Part shown: one piece after another, positions 45,341-56,811 of the stretch
Position numbering within the stretch: the stretch's first letter is position 1
Layout of the letters: the number at the start of each line of letters is the position of its first letter
Origin: Mytilisepta virgata
Lineage: Eukaryota > Mollusca > Bivalvia > Mytilida > Mytilidae
Length of the DNA: 64,000 nucleotides
Direction: 5' to 3'
Assembly (NCBI GenBank): GCA_028015205.1
Contig: CM051514.1
Location: 4,464,001-4,528,000, forward strand
Program-made: the position numbers and the translations under genes
The notes under the pieces: generated by a model
Database searches by the model: none
What the model was told of the DNA's origin: nothing
Seen by the model: the letters and a program-made list of their open reading frames with translations, nothing else

Positions 45341-45650
45341 TCCGAGATTGCTCTGACGTCTGACGACCTTTTTGTGATATGCTGGGGCCGTGGGACGTCA
45401 GAGCGCACTCCGTATAGAAAACATGGAAATTGCCGACCCAGACTTGGGGCGGCAGTTTTTAGACTCGAAATCCTAATATGTCCAATTATCAGTAGATAAA
45501 TCATACATATTCATTTATCACCATTCTTAGAGAAAAATGAATAAGGAATCGATTGATGTATGATGTATCTACTTATAATTGGATTATTACGATTTCGAGT
45601 CTAAAAACTACGGCCCCACGTCTGGGTTGGCAATTTCCATGTTTTCTATA
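45341..45650. mobile_element. Foldback MITE, copy A (right end truncated)
   Basis: Starts tccgagattgctctgacgtc. Inner arms 45407-45507 and 45556-45650 are inverted repeats ('ttctatacgg' to 'gatttcgagtctaaaaact') around a short loop. The left outer segment with ctctgacgtctgacg and cgtgggacgtcagagcgcac has no partner here, but does at 53.2 kb. Confidence 0.75.
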
Positions 45651-45654
45651 CGGA

Positions 45655-47495
45655 TTTGAATACTGCATTTTGATTGGTTCAACAACATAGTTATACAAGT
45701 TATACCGAATAACCAGGTTTGGTCTTGTGTCGTCACCAACGTATTAATCCGCCACTTGTAAAAGTCCCATGTCATTATTGATGCTTGAATAGAGGAATCA
45801 TTGTACTTCTGTTTGGAAATTAAAATATAAGGAATGTTTCCAATTTTTGAACAGGTTATGTTTCAATAACTGAAGTTTGGGTCAGTTTACGGTGACTGTA
45901 TATAACTTTTAAATATGCAGTCAATGCATTTTGGTTACTCATATAGCAGAATTGCAGGATAAAAGCAGGTATAATCCTCTATTGTTTTAGCAATATTTTA
46001 CATTGCCAATAGCCGATTGTTAGCAATATGTCATCACGGGGATAGAGGTAATGGTACCCTTACGACATTAGAAAGATTGATTATGAACTGTAATAGTCAG
46101 GGTATAATACTTTTCAATTAAATTTTCCAACCCAAAAATATTTGGAGTTATTTTTTTGGTGAAAGACGGCGTGCTCCACACACAGTGATGAAAGAAAATC
46201 AAGTTTTCTGTCACTGTGATAGCTTCTTCTTTTTTCTGAACAGGACGAGTCTTCTCTTCCTAAAACTACAGTACGATAACTATATTGACTTATGCACTAG
46301 ACTAAGATAGAATATCGGTCGATCAAAGGGGTATACGGTCCAGTTTTATCTTGTTAAAACAGTTTAATTATATATAATAGATTTGACACATTGACCTACT
46401 TTTATCAAACTTTGATCTTTCAGTTGTTAATTATTGTTAAAGCTAGGTCAATCTTTATTTCCTTTTGACACAGTTTAACTTATTGTTACCATCATGACCG
46501 TGTTAATCTGAAAACATATGATTAGCCATAATTATATATATTTGTGCAATAATTAAACATTTCAAAAACAAACATTTTTTTTTTAAATTAGAAAATTAAA
46601 TAGAAACAAGAATATATGTGTCCATAGGACACTACATGTCCTGGAAATGATGCAAGTATTTAGTAAATATAACTCCTTCATGAAAAACTACCTTACACTG
46701 TGCGGACGGACGTACAGAAGGACGGACACACAGACCGAATAACTATATTCCCGGCATGCCTTAGAGGCGGGACATAAAAATACAGGATCTGATCCATGCC
46801 TCCTGAAAATTAAATGATTGATAGCTATTTCTAAAGTTACCAAAACGTCTCTACAATATATGCAAAATACAGGTGTGTAAAGATTAGCATTGGACATCAA
46901 AGACTTTATACTGTACTCTGGATTAGTTTAAAATTATGAATAAATTTAAATCTCACTTACATTAAATATTTAATTACCATAATTATAATGTTAACATCTG
47001 TCACTTAGATTCATTCATGCCAATGGGGTTCTGAACGGTGTAAAAAATGTAGTAGTCGCCAGGAAGTAGATTTTGAATATGATAAAAATAAATTATCCTT
47101 GTAGCAGATTATAAATTACATATAAGTATCTACTACTGTATTAGAGAAGTCAGAGTTTCCAAACACTTAAAATTTAAATTTTAAATCGGAAACCATTAAG
47201 TCTCATTTTTTCACCTATTTACAAAATATCTAAATATTATCTTTTAACATTAAAAGGTAGTAATGTATAGATTTATAATAAATACACCCTGCATTAACCC
47301 ATATTATTGTGTAATTGCTAATTACTGTTATTACTAATATCACTTACTTAAAACCCGAGGAGGGGGGACTATTCAAATAAAATTGATAGTATGAGTATGC
47401 TGTAGTAAAGAGTCATATTTTCATGAACTTACTGTATGGAAAGGGTTAATAATTTATGTACAGTTGTCAAGATCAGGTATCATAAACTCATTACC
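45655..47495. other. Region without recognised feature
   Basis: AT-rich. No repeat family or coding homology recognised. Confidence 0.55.
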
Positions 47496-47499
47496 GTTC

Positions 47500-47695
47500 G
47501 GGTCACTTGAGTCCTCTCCTGGTTTTTATAGGAGTTCGTGTTGTTCATTGTTTTTTAGTTTTCATTGTATTTTTGTTGTGCTTTTGGTTCGGTTGTCTTC
47601 CCGGGTTTTTCTGTCTAATGGATTGCGTTTGTTTTTGTTTGCTCCTTAGGTATATTTGTCCTCTCTCTCTCAAATATCTTTATACTTAAAACACA
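47500..47695 (+). mobile_element. Penelope-type 3' tail remnant
   Basis: 'ttataggagttcgtgttgttcattgttttttagttttcattg…ttggttcggttgtctt…gctccttaggtatatttgtcc' is the reverse complement, in diverged form, of 60770-60905, which is joined to Penelope coding sequence. The coding part is absent here. Confidence 0.6.
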
Positions 47696-48814
47696 GAAGT
47701 AAATGATAAATTAAGCTTCATTCTATTTTCCATATTGTTGCACGACTTGTTTTAGGTCAAGCTCATTTAGTTAAGGACAAGGTGTGTTTTTAGTTATTTC
47801 CTGTCGTGTATAGGGTATGTATTTGGAAAATGCCTGTCATGAACTGTGTTTGTTTTTCTTTGGGTAATCGACACAGACACACCAAAATTATAAAGTAACC
47901 TTGTAGGGGCACGACACAAGGTCTTAATACACGTAATGATGGTTTCGCATTTACTTTGGTCACTGTCATCGCAGATGTGATCTGTTTGCTGTGAAGCGCC
48001 ATTGTTCAAGGATTTTAATATTAATTAGTTTGACCGGTAATGAACTATAATAAGGTTATGTCGTAAATAACGTCTGCTGATATAATATTTGACAGTCTTC
48101 CACATGTGGGACCTTCTCTGTAACTAGGCTATGGTGCTTATATCTTCAAATTTAAACTTTGCATGGTAAGAGATAATTTCAGTACGTAGGTACGTACAAT
48201 AGAGTCTATATTATTTATCACAATATGGATTAGGGAAATTTAAGTAAACATACTTATCCGTACAATAATTATATGTTTAAGTATCCACAAATGTCATCAA
48301 TTATAACGGCCCATTTAAATTATCACTAACGATAAGTACTGTTAAACAGCCCTATGTCATCTTAACCAACAGTTGGTAATAAGTTTTTATAGATACCTGG
48401 ATAAAATGATGACCACTGTAACTCGATATTGATACTATGACGTCATGAAGGAGTATTAATTGACCTTGTTGATTTTGACTTTCTTTCTTGAGTGGAACGT
48501 TCAAAATTTCAGTGTCTTAGTATTCATTTGGAAAATTTTACTGTGTCATCTGGCGAGATTACATCATATTTAAGTGAAAAGATATTCTATCCTGCTGACA
48601 GCAGTTTGTCGAACACCTCTTAAGTTTAGATGTTACTGGCGGAAATCAGATGATTTTTTATAACAGGAATATATTAACACCTCTCAGTTTTGCCAATGAT
48701 CTCACGACATGATGAAGAAATAAATTAACGCCTGTCCAAGGTATGTTTATGATCGTATATCAAGTTACATAGGTAGACTGTCATAATAAGTGTGTTAAGC
48801 GTCCCACTTTATGA
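47696..48814. other. Region without recognised feature
   Basis: No confident gene. The minus strand from 48009 can encode about 37 codons (MNNGASQQTDHICDD…CRAPTR) up to a donor-like site, but no further exon was found. Confidence 0.45.
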
Positions 48815-49795
48815 TCTCATCTGACCCGAAGAGTCATGTGAGCTATTGTCATCACTTGGCGTCCGTCGTCCGTCCTCTATCGTCTGTCGTTCACATTTTA
48901 ATCTTCTCCTCAGAAACCGCTGGGCCAATTGGGACCAAACTTTTGTGGAATGATCCTTGGGTGGTCTCCCTCCAATGTATCCGGTATCCCCAACCTTCTA
49001 AAAGATGGCAGCCAAGCTAAAAATAGAAAAAAAGGAGGGCAAGATGGCCGCCACAGCCGGAACTTAGTTTAACATAGGACCCTATGCGAAATTCATTTGA
49101 AAATCTTCTTGTCTGAAATTACTTAGCCAATTGCAACCAAACGTACCAGCAATGGTCCTTAGATGTCCCTATTTCAGAATTGTGTCCGATGAACTGGACG
49201 ATCACCACGATGGCCGGCACAGCCGAATTTAGTTTAACAAAGAACGCTATGGAAAATTCATTTAAAAAATCTTCTTGGCCAAAACCACTTGGCCAATTGG
49301 AACCAAACTTGACAGAAATGGTTCATAGGTGGTCCTCCTTCAGAAAAATGTCCGTTGACCCGGAATGTCAACAAAGATGGCCACCACAGCCGAACTAAGT
49401 ATAACATAGTCCTCTACGCAAAAATTCATTAAATAATCTTCTTGTCTGAAACAACTGAGCCAATTAGAACAAGACTTGGCAGCAATGGTCCTTAGATTAT
49501 CCTCTTTCAGAATTGTGTCTGTCAACCGAGATGGCCACCACAGCCGAACATAGTTTAACATTGGACCGTATAAAAAATTCATTAAAAAATCTTCTTGTCT
49601 GAAATTACAGAGAGGTTTGAACCAAACTTAGCAGCAATAATCCTTAGATGGTCCTCATTCAGAATTGTGTCCGTTAACTCAAACTATCAACCAAGATGAT
49701 CACCACAGCCGAACTTTTAACCCCGTGGGAACTGGTCGCTATATGTAATAGGCAATGCTTTACCAGCTGAGCGATACAGGCTCCTGGGAGCCTCT
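48815..49795. repeat. gctcac-family copy 6
   Basis: Opens 'catctgacccgaagagtcatgtgagctattgtcatcacttgg' and 'gtccgtcgtccgtcc'. Four to five diverged units of 'tctgaaa.tacttagccaattg.aaccaaact' and 'aagatggccaccacagccgaac' follow, ending 'ctgagcgatacaggctcctgggagcc'. Confidence 0.7.
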
Positions 49796-50419
49796 GGTTT
49801 TTCATTTCTTACAGTATCTAGTTTAACTTGGTACCTGATAAATATACGTTTTGAATGGTATGAAGGTTGGTCCGTGCAAAGCAGGAGATGCACAACTTTT
49901 AGACGTACGTCATAGTCTCAAAAAAATATGGAGGTAGTGCAGACATACATTGTATTTCTACTTTTATCAATTGATTAATTTTTACAAAGCAACATTTGCT
50001 TGATACAAGATGTAAATATAACTCCCACCTTTATTTTGAATATACAAATTGTGTATGGGAAGAATGTTAAATTCATTCTAGGAAACGGGTGCGGGAAGTG
50101 GGATGGGTCGACTGCCCGGATGGGCTCACTTAATAAGACCAAGATCAATAATTGAGCTCTTTCTGGTTATTTGTCTTTCCTTTTTGCATTGTTGACGTCA
50201 TATGATATTTTGCCAGCTTTTTAAGTATTATCCATATATTCTATAGATTTTGTATAAAGTTGTAAAATCATGTACTAAAACCCAAATACGGAGTCGTATG
50301 GCACGTCAAACGTTTCAATATTAAAAAAAAAAAAAAATAAAATAAAAAATTCATGTTCAAAACTTACAACTATATATGCAATATATTTCTATATATATTC
50401 AAAAAATAAAAATATATGT

Positions 50420-50875
50420 TCAAAATAACAATCCAAAGATACTAATATTAGATATAGTAAATTTATTCTGTGCTGTATACGACGCATTTCAAGGAGTTAC
50501 CTCTCATCAGCAGCATTAAAACCGAAACATTTGGAATACCAAAAACCAAACCTATTTTAAACAAAAAGTACTCATAACCAAAAATACCAAAATAGGAAGC
50601 CAAATTTCAGCTAAGGCCATGTGCAATACAAGGAATGAACCCTTAGTATTTCTATTATTCTTGAATTTTGCCTAATACTGGTAATTACTGTAACAAATCA
50701 ATGAATAATCATGTTAGACATGTCTAACGACTTGGTTGGCGAATACCCTCGGGGACCTAGGATCCCCAATGCAGAGGCATCGTCCCAGGAGTTTCAAAAT
50801 AACAATCCAAAGATACTAATATTAGATACAGTAAATTTATTCTATACTGTATACGACGCATTTCAAGCAGAAACC
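50420..50875. repeat. Two direct copies of the repeat found after DUS3L
   Basis: Copies at 50,420-50,600 and 50,798-50,870 match 21,740-21,935 closely ('acaatccaaagatactaata…gctgtatacgac.catttcaagg'). Between them lies 'gactgg'-less unique sequence including 'ccctcggggacctaggatcc'. The spacing of 378 bp suggests remnants of a longer element. Identity unknown. Confidence 0.7.
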
Positions 50876-50879
50876 ATGA

Positions 50880-51945
50880 TTTGGAATGTAATAATTTTTT
50901 ATGTAAACCATATTTAAAATGTTATCCCGAATAAAATGTCAAAATTAGATATTGTAATTAATTTTAACGAAGGTTGGTCAAAAATCAAAAGATTCCAAAG
51001 TTTGGACATTAAAAACCTGTTTGAACTCCTATATAGACTCTTAAAACCCTTAATTGTGATAAAGTTTGAAGTAAAAGCTACCTATCTAGCTAATAGTTCA
51101 AGAGCAATGTGTATCTTTCCTCATTGCTTTCTTTGTTTTTATTGGCGGCTACCAATTCTTAGGTATTGCGCCGGCCAAAATACCGTATCATTGGATAAGT
51201 TCACATATAATTTTCATATTTATATAAACAAAAGATACATTTTTGATTTGTAATTTTATCAATGAACAACTAAACAAAAATGAATAGCTTGATTTATTTC
51301 CTCATTAAACTTACAAAAGTTTCAATATTTTGCCATATAACTTTTTTTTACACACTAAAAAACTCTATTCTAATTTGCTTTAAAGCAGAAGTTTATTATA
51401 AAATTATTTCATAATCACCTCTCAAAAACAAAATTAAATATGGTAATTACATAGTTTACCATTTTAGATAAAATCCAAAAACTATATTTATATTCAATTA
51501 ATACAATATTTATATAAATCTCATCTAACAAGTGTTTGATACAAAAAGTAATGATAAACGATAATTTCCAAAGATTTTTGTATGTGAACAGAAAAATCAA
51601 CTAGCATTCAAATTCTATTTTTAAAAGATTAAAGAACGATAATTCAAAAAGCATTTCCGTTACATATGAGTCTTAATGATTGTAGTGAAAATCCATTCAT
51701 ACAAGCGCAAACCGGAGGGGTGACTAGTCCTGATAAGAGAGGCCGGGTGACGTGTCTTACAGAGGATGCGACTTATCCTACTACTTAAGGGTGCGAGTTG
51801 TCTTGGGCGCGACTTGTCTACCATTCACACATATTACCCAGAATGCAATTATTGAATATATAGGATAGAAAAATATTACATAAAAAATATATTTGTAAGT
51901 TTTGAAAATATTTTGACAAATTTTTGTGAAAACTAGAGTATCTCC
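50880..51945. other. Region without recognised gene
   Basis: AT-rich. A small GC-richer patch at 51,715-51,830 repeats 'gcgacttgtc'-like words three times (gcgacttatcc, gcgagttgtcttg, gcgacttgtcta). Confidence 0.5.
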
Positions 51946-52043
51946 CTCGTGCATAGCTCTGTCCTTAGATTGTTTTGACTTTAATTTTCTCTTGTCTCAT
52001 TTCTTAAGACACAGGTCATGTTATACGTTTGTAGAATATTAAC

Positions 52044-52798
52044 ATGGAAAATGTAATTCCTTTACTAAAAGAAGCCTTTGAATTAGATAAGGATCTTGAT
52101 AGAGAAGGCTTATATACTTGGCATAGTTTTGCTTGTAATATATTTAAAGAAACTGGGTTAGATATAAAAAAATGAATCTTCTGGTAAATCTTTTGAGAAA
52201 ATAAAACATACCTTAAAGACATGAAAGACAAGGGTTAGAAAATAAATAACATTAAATTTATAGTGAAAAAGTAATAAATAAGGTATTATTGATCGATGAT
52301 AAATCAAAATTATATCTGTAATGTAAACTTAAATCAGAAATAGAAAGAGATAGAAGATCATTTACAATTTTAAAAATAGACAAATGATCACTAAATTTCG
52401 TGTAAGTGATCATATTTTAGAAATTGAACTAGAGCGATTCAAGAATTCTCCGATGGAAAGCATATTCTGTCAAATTTGTAAAGACGGATCATTTCTTCTT
52501 AAAATGTAAACAAAATTGAAGTTTAAGGATCAATTATTCTCAGAGATAAATAAAATAAAGCCACACTTTGTCCAACATCAACCACTAGATAAACTTGCAT
52601 ATATTTTACACAGGAATCTGAACTTTTGCCAGCAATATGCGACTTTATAAAGCAATCATTATAATTCCGTGTCGGTCAAACGTTTTTACATTTATATACT
52701 ATTTGTTCCATTGACTTTATGTTTGTTTCTTTGTTTAATGTATGTATTTGCTTGGCCCAGATGGGCTTAATTTTGCAAATAAAGTTATATTATTATTC
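52044..52798 (+). pseudogene. LINE 3' end with tail
   Basis: 52044-52173 reads MENVIPLLKEAFELDKDLDREGLYTWHSFA…, then frames break. 52382 onward reads ITKFRVSDHILEIELERFKN, CQICK, a frameshift, HFFLKCKQN, then LFSEINKIKPHF…LAYILHRN. This is the Cys-rich C-terminal block of LINE ORF2. The 3' end 'gcttggcccagatgggctta…ttgcaaataaagttatattattatt' is a typical A/TTA-tailed LINE terminus. Multiple stops; dead. Same type as the minus-strand copy at 40.6-41.3 kb. Confidence 0.7.
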
Positions 52799-53184
52799 AA
52801 AAATGTCCTATGACGTTGAAAAATTATAACGTGCGGGCAATATGGGTTCCCCGACGTTAGTGTTTGGACATTAGAACATTTTTTATTTACTATGTAATAG
52901 TAGTTATGTTGTCTAATTATAACAGAACTGAAATAGATTGCTTACTTTTTCTTTTCACTTTTTAAAGTGGCTCCATCTACACAAGTGCATGAATTTGTAG
53001 TACATGTAATAATAATTGCCACTTGACCTTCATGACCTTAAATAGATTTTGTTTCTTTCCTGTCCTTTACCAATCAACACAATTATTATATACATAATCT
53101 ATTACTTCTTTTATCACTTTTTGCTAAGTGAAATGATAAAAATGGTGGGTTGAAGGGAATAAATCTTTCGTTTGTGGTACAAGA

Positions 53185-53395
53185 AATTACATAGTCTTAG
53201 AGAAAAAAGAATAAGGAATCGATTGATGTATGATTTATCTACTTATAATTTGATATATTACGATCTCGAGTCTAAAAACTGCCGCCCCATGTCTGGGTCA
53301 GCAATTTCCATGTTTTCTATATGGAGTGCGCTCTGACGTCCCACGGCCCCAGCACATCACAAAAAAGGCTGTCAGACGTCAGAGCAATCTCGGAT
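53185..53395. mobile_element. Foldback MITE, copy B (left part missing)
   Basis: 53197-53320 matches 45527-45650 (cttagagaaaa…gaataaggaatcgattgatg…ttttctata). It then continues into the reverse complement of the outer segment 45341-45410, ending 'agagcaatctcgga'. Together with copy A it defines the complete element: outer arm, inner arm, loop, inner arm, outer arm. Confidence 0.75.
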
Positions 53396-53554
53396 TATCG
53401 TACAATATAACCCATGTTTTGTCTTAATCGGCCATTTTGCTCTTGTTTATAATTAATCATCTTAATTTTTTTGCACCTTTTTTTTCAAAACAAAAAACCT
53501 ATAGCAAGAAGAATTAAGACATTTGATCTTGCAGTCGTCGAGACAAGTCATCTG

Positions 53555-55450
53555 AGTAGTACATGTATATACATGTAGGAGGTTTTCAGTTAGGATTTGT
53601 GGTGGTGGTGGAGCGAGGTGAAGACGGATATGACATCAGCGGAAGCGGAAATGACGTCATCGGAAGGGGAAGTCACATGACCGGAACCGAAAGTACTCGA
53701 AGGTGGATTGCGCGCATGCGCAACCGGAAGTGCTGGTTTTGCCGCTATTTTTCCATGTTTTGTTTACGGAAGTGACGTCAAACGTGTGACCGGACCCGGA
53801 TGTGTCGTCTGCGCATGCTTCACCGTAATTTGGATTGGATTGTTGCTGTTCGTCGCTGCTCGTCGCTGCTCGTCGCTGCTCGTCGCTGCTCGTCGCTGCT
53901 CGTCGCTGCTCATCGCTGCTGATCGCTGCTCGTCGCTGCTCATCGCTGCTCTTCTCTTGCTCACAGCTGCTCATCACTATTCTCTTGCTCATCACTGCTC
54001 ATCTCTCGCTCCGCGCTGCTCATCGCTGTTCTTTTCTTGCTCATCACTGCTCATCTCTGGCTTATCGCTGTTCTTCTTTTCTCATCTCTTGCTCATCGCT
54101 GCTCTTCACTGCTCTTCTCTTGATCCGTGCTGCTCATCACTGCTCTTCTCTTGTTCAGCGCTGCTCATCACCGCTTAACTCCTACTCATCGCTGCCCATC
54201 GCTGCTCATCTCTACACTTCTCCTACTCAGTGCTGCTCATCACTTTTCTCTTGCTCATAACTGTTCATCTCTCGCTCCGTGCTGCTCATCGTTGTTCTTC
54301 TCTTGCTCATCCCTGCTTTTTTCTGCTCATCTCTTGCTCATCGCTGCTTTTCCCTGCTCATCTCTTGCTCATCGCTGCTTTTCCCTGCTCATCTCTTGCT
54401 CATCGCTGCTTTTCCCTGCTCATCTCTTGCTCATCGCTGCTCTTCAATGTTCTTCTCTTGATCCGTGCTCTCATCACTGTTCGTATCTTGCTCATCGCTG
54501 CTCGTCACCGCTCAACTCTTACTCATCTCTGCCCATCGCTGCTCATCTCTGCTCTTCTCCTGCTCAGTGCTGCTAATCACTGCTTTTACCTTGCTCTGTG
54601 CTACTCATTGCTGCTCTTCTCTTGCTCCGTGCAGCTCATTGCTGCTCTTCTCTTGCTCATCGGTTCTCGCCGATGCTCATCACTGCTCGTCACTGCACAT
54701 CGCTGCTCTTTTCTTGCTCAGAGCTTCTCATCACTGCTCATCTTTTGCTCCATGCTGCTCATCTTTTGCTCATCGCTAATCTTCACTGCTCTTCTCTTGC
54801 TCATCACTGCTCCTATCTTGCTCTTCGCTGCTCATCTCTTGCTCATCGTTGCTCTTCTCTTGCTCCGTGCTGCTCAGGTCTGCTTTTCGCTGCTCATCTC
54901 TTGCTCATCACTGCTGTTCTCTTGCTCATTACAGCTCTTCTCTTGCTCTTCGCTGCTCATCTCTTGCTCTTGGCTGCTCTTCTCTTGCTCATGGCTGCTC
55001 ATTTCTTGCTCATGCTGCTCATCGCTGCTCTTCTCTTTGTCTTCGCTGCTCATCTCTTGCTCATGCTGCTCATCACTGCTCGTCTCTTGCTCCGTGCTGC
55101 TCATCACTGCTCTTCTCTTGCTCATCGCCGCTCTTCTCTTGCTCCTTCTGCTCATCGCTGCTCTTCTCTTGCTCCGTGCTACTCATCACTGCTCTTCTCT
55201 TGCTCTTCGTTGCTCATTGCTGCTCATCGCTGCTCTTCTCTTACTCATCACTGCTCATCTCTTGCTCCATGCTTCTCACGCTGCGCTACTCTTGCTCTTC
55301 GCTACTCTTCTCTTGCTCTTAGCTGCTCAATGCTGGTCATTCCTGCTCTTCTTGTGGTCCGGGCTACTCTTCTATTGCTCCATGCTGCTCTTTGCTGGTC
55401 ATCGCTGCCCAGCACCATGGTCTCGTGCTCCATTCTTGGTCTTAATATTC
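53555..55450. mobile_element. End-type derivative of the palindromic family with giant 'ctcatcgctgct' array
   Basis: The left part (53580-53830) has the family subterminal pattern: ggtggtggtggagcgagg, gaagcggaaatgacgtcatcgg, gcgcatgcgcaaccgg, gtttacggaagtgacgtc, gaccggacccggatgtg. From 53841 to about 55430 runs an array of 11-23 bp words (cgtcgctgct; catcgctgctcttctcttgct), related to but not identical with the 92-bp arms. It has neither gene pair nor matching opposite terminus. Long Ser/Leu/Cys-rich ORFs here are array artefacts. Confidence 0.8.
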
Positions 55451-55454
55451 TAAG

Positions 55455-56810
55455 CTGGTTGTAAAAAACATTTATCTGCATTTAGGTAAGACCAGATCAT
55501 CTTAGGAAATATGCGGACATTTGTTTAAAAATACACTTACACTGTATAATAAAAAAGCTCTTTAGAGTCTTGATTTCTTCCCATATTCCTTTCTTGCCTT
55601 TCCAAAAAAAAAAAAAAAAAAAACAAATAGTTTTTCTACTATGATAGAGCCAAAAGTGAACAATTTAATTGTTCCTACGTAGATAGATGATTTTCCGGAT
55701 ACTTTGCCTCTGGCAGATTCTCATTTCTTAAAAAAAAATGTATAAAAAGTCACAGTAAATTTTTCAGTATCAATTAACGCTAGTATCGGAAAACTAGCAA
55801 CTGAGCCTGTGATATCCTAATGAAGCACCGTGAGTAAGAAAATTGGTACTTATATTAAACTGCTATGGTTTCGGCTTTGGATCATCATGACATAATTACT
55901 TATCAGTCCTTGAAGTACCTGGTAGATGTCTGTCACATGCTACTTTCATTAGGCTTGCTCTTATAATATTGATCTTGTCAACCATACTTGTTTATACTAA
56001 GGACCTGGTCAAAGTGAAAATATCCGAAAGGAATTGAACAAAATACAAGACTTATGTTTTGTCCCCTAAGTTCAACTCAATGAAGTCGAAACTGTTTCAA
56101 TGTATACTAAGAGTTATCTGTAAACATACGATAACCTTTAAATACCCACTTTTCTGTAGGAGGCTCCAGAAAAACGTTTTAATAATATCTAAATTATTAA
56201 AAGGATGGTTATGGCCTGTTAACATGACAGTAATAGTTTATTGGTATTTAGTAAGAAAATATATTTGTTTAGTACAAAATAGGTAAATGTACCGTCTTGT
56301 AACATCGCCGACCAAATCACATCATCACAGGTCAGTCTCACATGAGATCTTTTCCGTGTCAAACATTAACGCTCTTTTACAAAACATTAATATGAATATG
56401 AATGAAATAATTCTTTACATTAAAATTGTGTAATGATGACGAGACGTTATTTGTACATTTTATAATTAACATTATAATACCATCTTTTTTTCGTGTTGAC
56501 CTTGAAGTTTAGTAACCTTATTAAATCGGGTTAATGTTTTATTTGTTAGACGTTCGGAATATAACATTTCACGTTGTTTTGTGCAGGATTTTTTTTCTAG
56601 TTATCAATAATTAAACAAAATTGATTTTTTTTCCCCAAAACTATACAAAATCAATTGGAATACAATGTATTAACGTAGGATCTAACGATCTTTCTCGTGT
56701 TTCTGGAGACGTGCATTTGGTATTCAGGGATTTTTCGAAATATTATCATATTGCAATGCTCTTTGAGGTTTCCTCCATCCGATGCATAACTATGTGCAGA
56801 TCTTATTAAT
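55455..56810. other. Region without recognised feature
   Basis: AT-rich, with a poly-A run near 55,605. No gene or repeat family recognised. Confidence 0.55.
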
Positions 56811-56811
56811 C

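Noticed and set aside
47790..48009. Possible first exon on the minus strand (MNNGASQQTDHICDD…)
   Set aside because: A donor-like site follows, but no second exon, homologue or promoter could be found.
53708..55464. ORFs up to 407 codons in the 'ctcatcgctgct' array
   Set aside because: Simple-sequence array; all frames give similar Ser/Leu/Cys repeats with no domain.
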